A stretch of 5,112 nucleotides of DNA, from assembly GCA_028869975.1 (NCBI GenBank), contig JAGWQR010000057.1, positions 1 through 5,112 on the forward strand. Reading direction: 5' to 3'. Shown one piece after another: positions 5,111 to 5,112 of the stretch. A program made the translations under genes and the position numbers. This DNA is from Alphaproteobacteria bacterium. Its GTDB lineage: Bacteria > Pseudomonadota > Alphaproteobacteria > Sphingomonadales > Sphingomonadaceae. Numbering within the stretch: position 1 is the first letter of the stretch; each line of letters starts with the position of its first letter. Under the pieces are notes generated by a model. It ran no database searches. It worked only from the letters and a program-made list of their open reading frames with translations, and was not told the DNA's origin.

Positions 5111-5112
5111 AA

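Noticed and set aside
1..5112. CRISPR array, rRNA, insertion sequence or riboswitch
   Set aside because: There are no regularly spaced repeats, no transposase frame and no conserved riboswitch core seen on either strand.

Overview
The window looks like chromosomal DNA of an alphaproteobacterium, most likely a sphingomonad (Sphingomonadales). The basis is the GC-rich coding style, a HisZ-like gene next to purA, and an ECF-type promoter of the kind described in Caulobacter. The taxon is an inference from family resemblance, not a database result.

Layout. Left, housekeeping part (1-2587): the 3' part of hisZ (+, cut by the window edge), a 169-nt spacer with small hairpins, then complete purA (+). 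Convergent to purA, with interlocked stop codons, is a small membrane methyltransferase of the ICMT/PEMT fold (-). Middle (2588-2884): tRNA-Gly(TCC) with encoded CCA, followed by a gene-poor, AT-richer stretch. This stretch holds short direct repeats and an SD-preceded reading frame whose first seven residues (MGLTALA) look like the start of a tRNA-targeting tyrosine integrase, after which the similarity stops. I read it as the scar of an integrated element. Right (2881-5112, all -): bufA (91 aa, exported six-cysteine precursor), bufB (275 aa, DUF692/MNIO enzyme), bufC (250 aa, DUF2063 partner) and, upstream of bufA, the C-terminal end of a DoxX-family membrane protein cut by the window edge.

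How the right-hand genes work together. BufA-type peptides (bufferins) are exported copper-binding RiPPs. Their cysteines are modified by a BufB iron enzyme working with BufC before transport to the periplasm. Here bufB and bufC overlap by 4 nt (ATGA), so they are probably translationally coupled. Between bufA and bufB lies a hairpin with a U-tract on the transcribed strand, which could make much more precursor message than enzyme message. Upstream of bufA is GTAACC-N16-CGAA, matching the SigF-type ECF promoter I recall from Caulobacter metal-responsive bufferin genes. This suggests a metal-inducible unit with its own promoter, downstream of doxX.

The system class is known. What merits attention here is the six-cysteine, internally duplicated precursor, the putative attenuator, the ECF promoter with a dyad over its -10, and the position of the cluster beside a tRNA/integrase scar.
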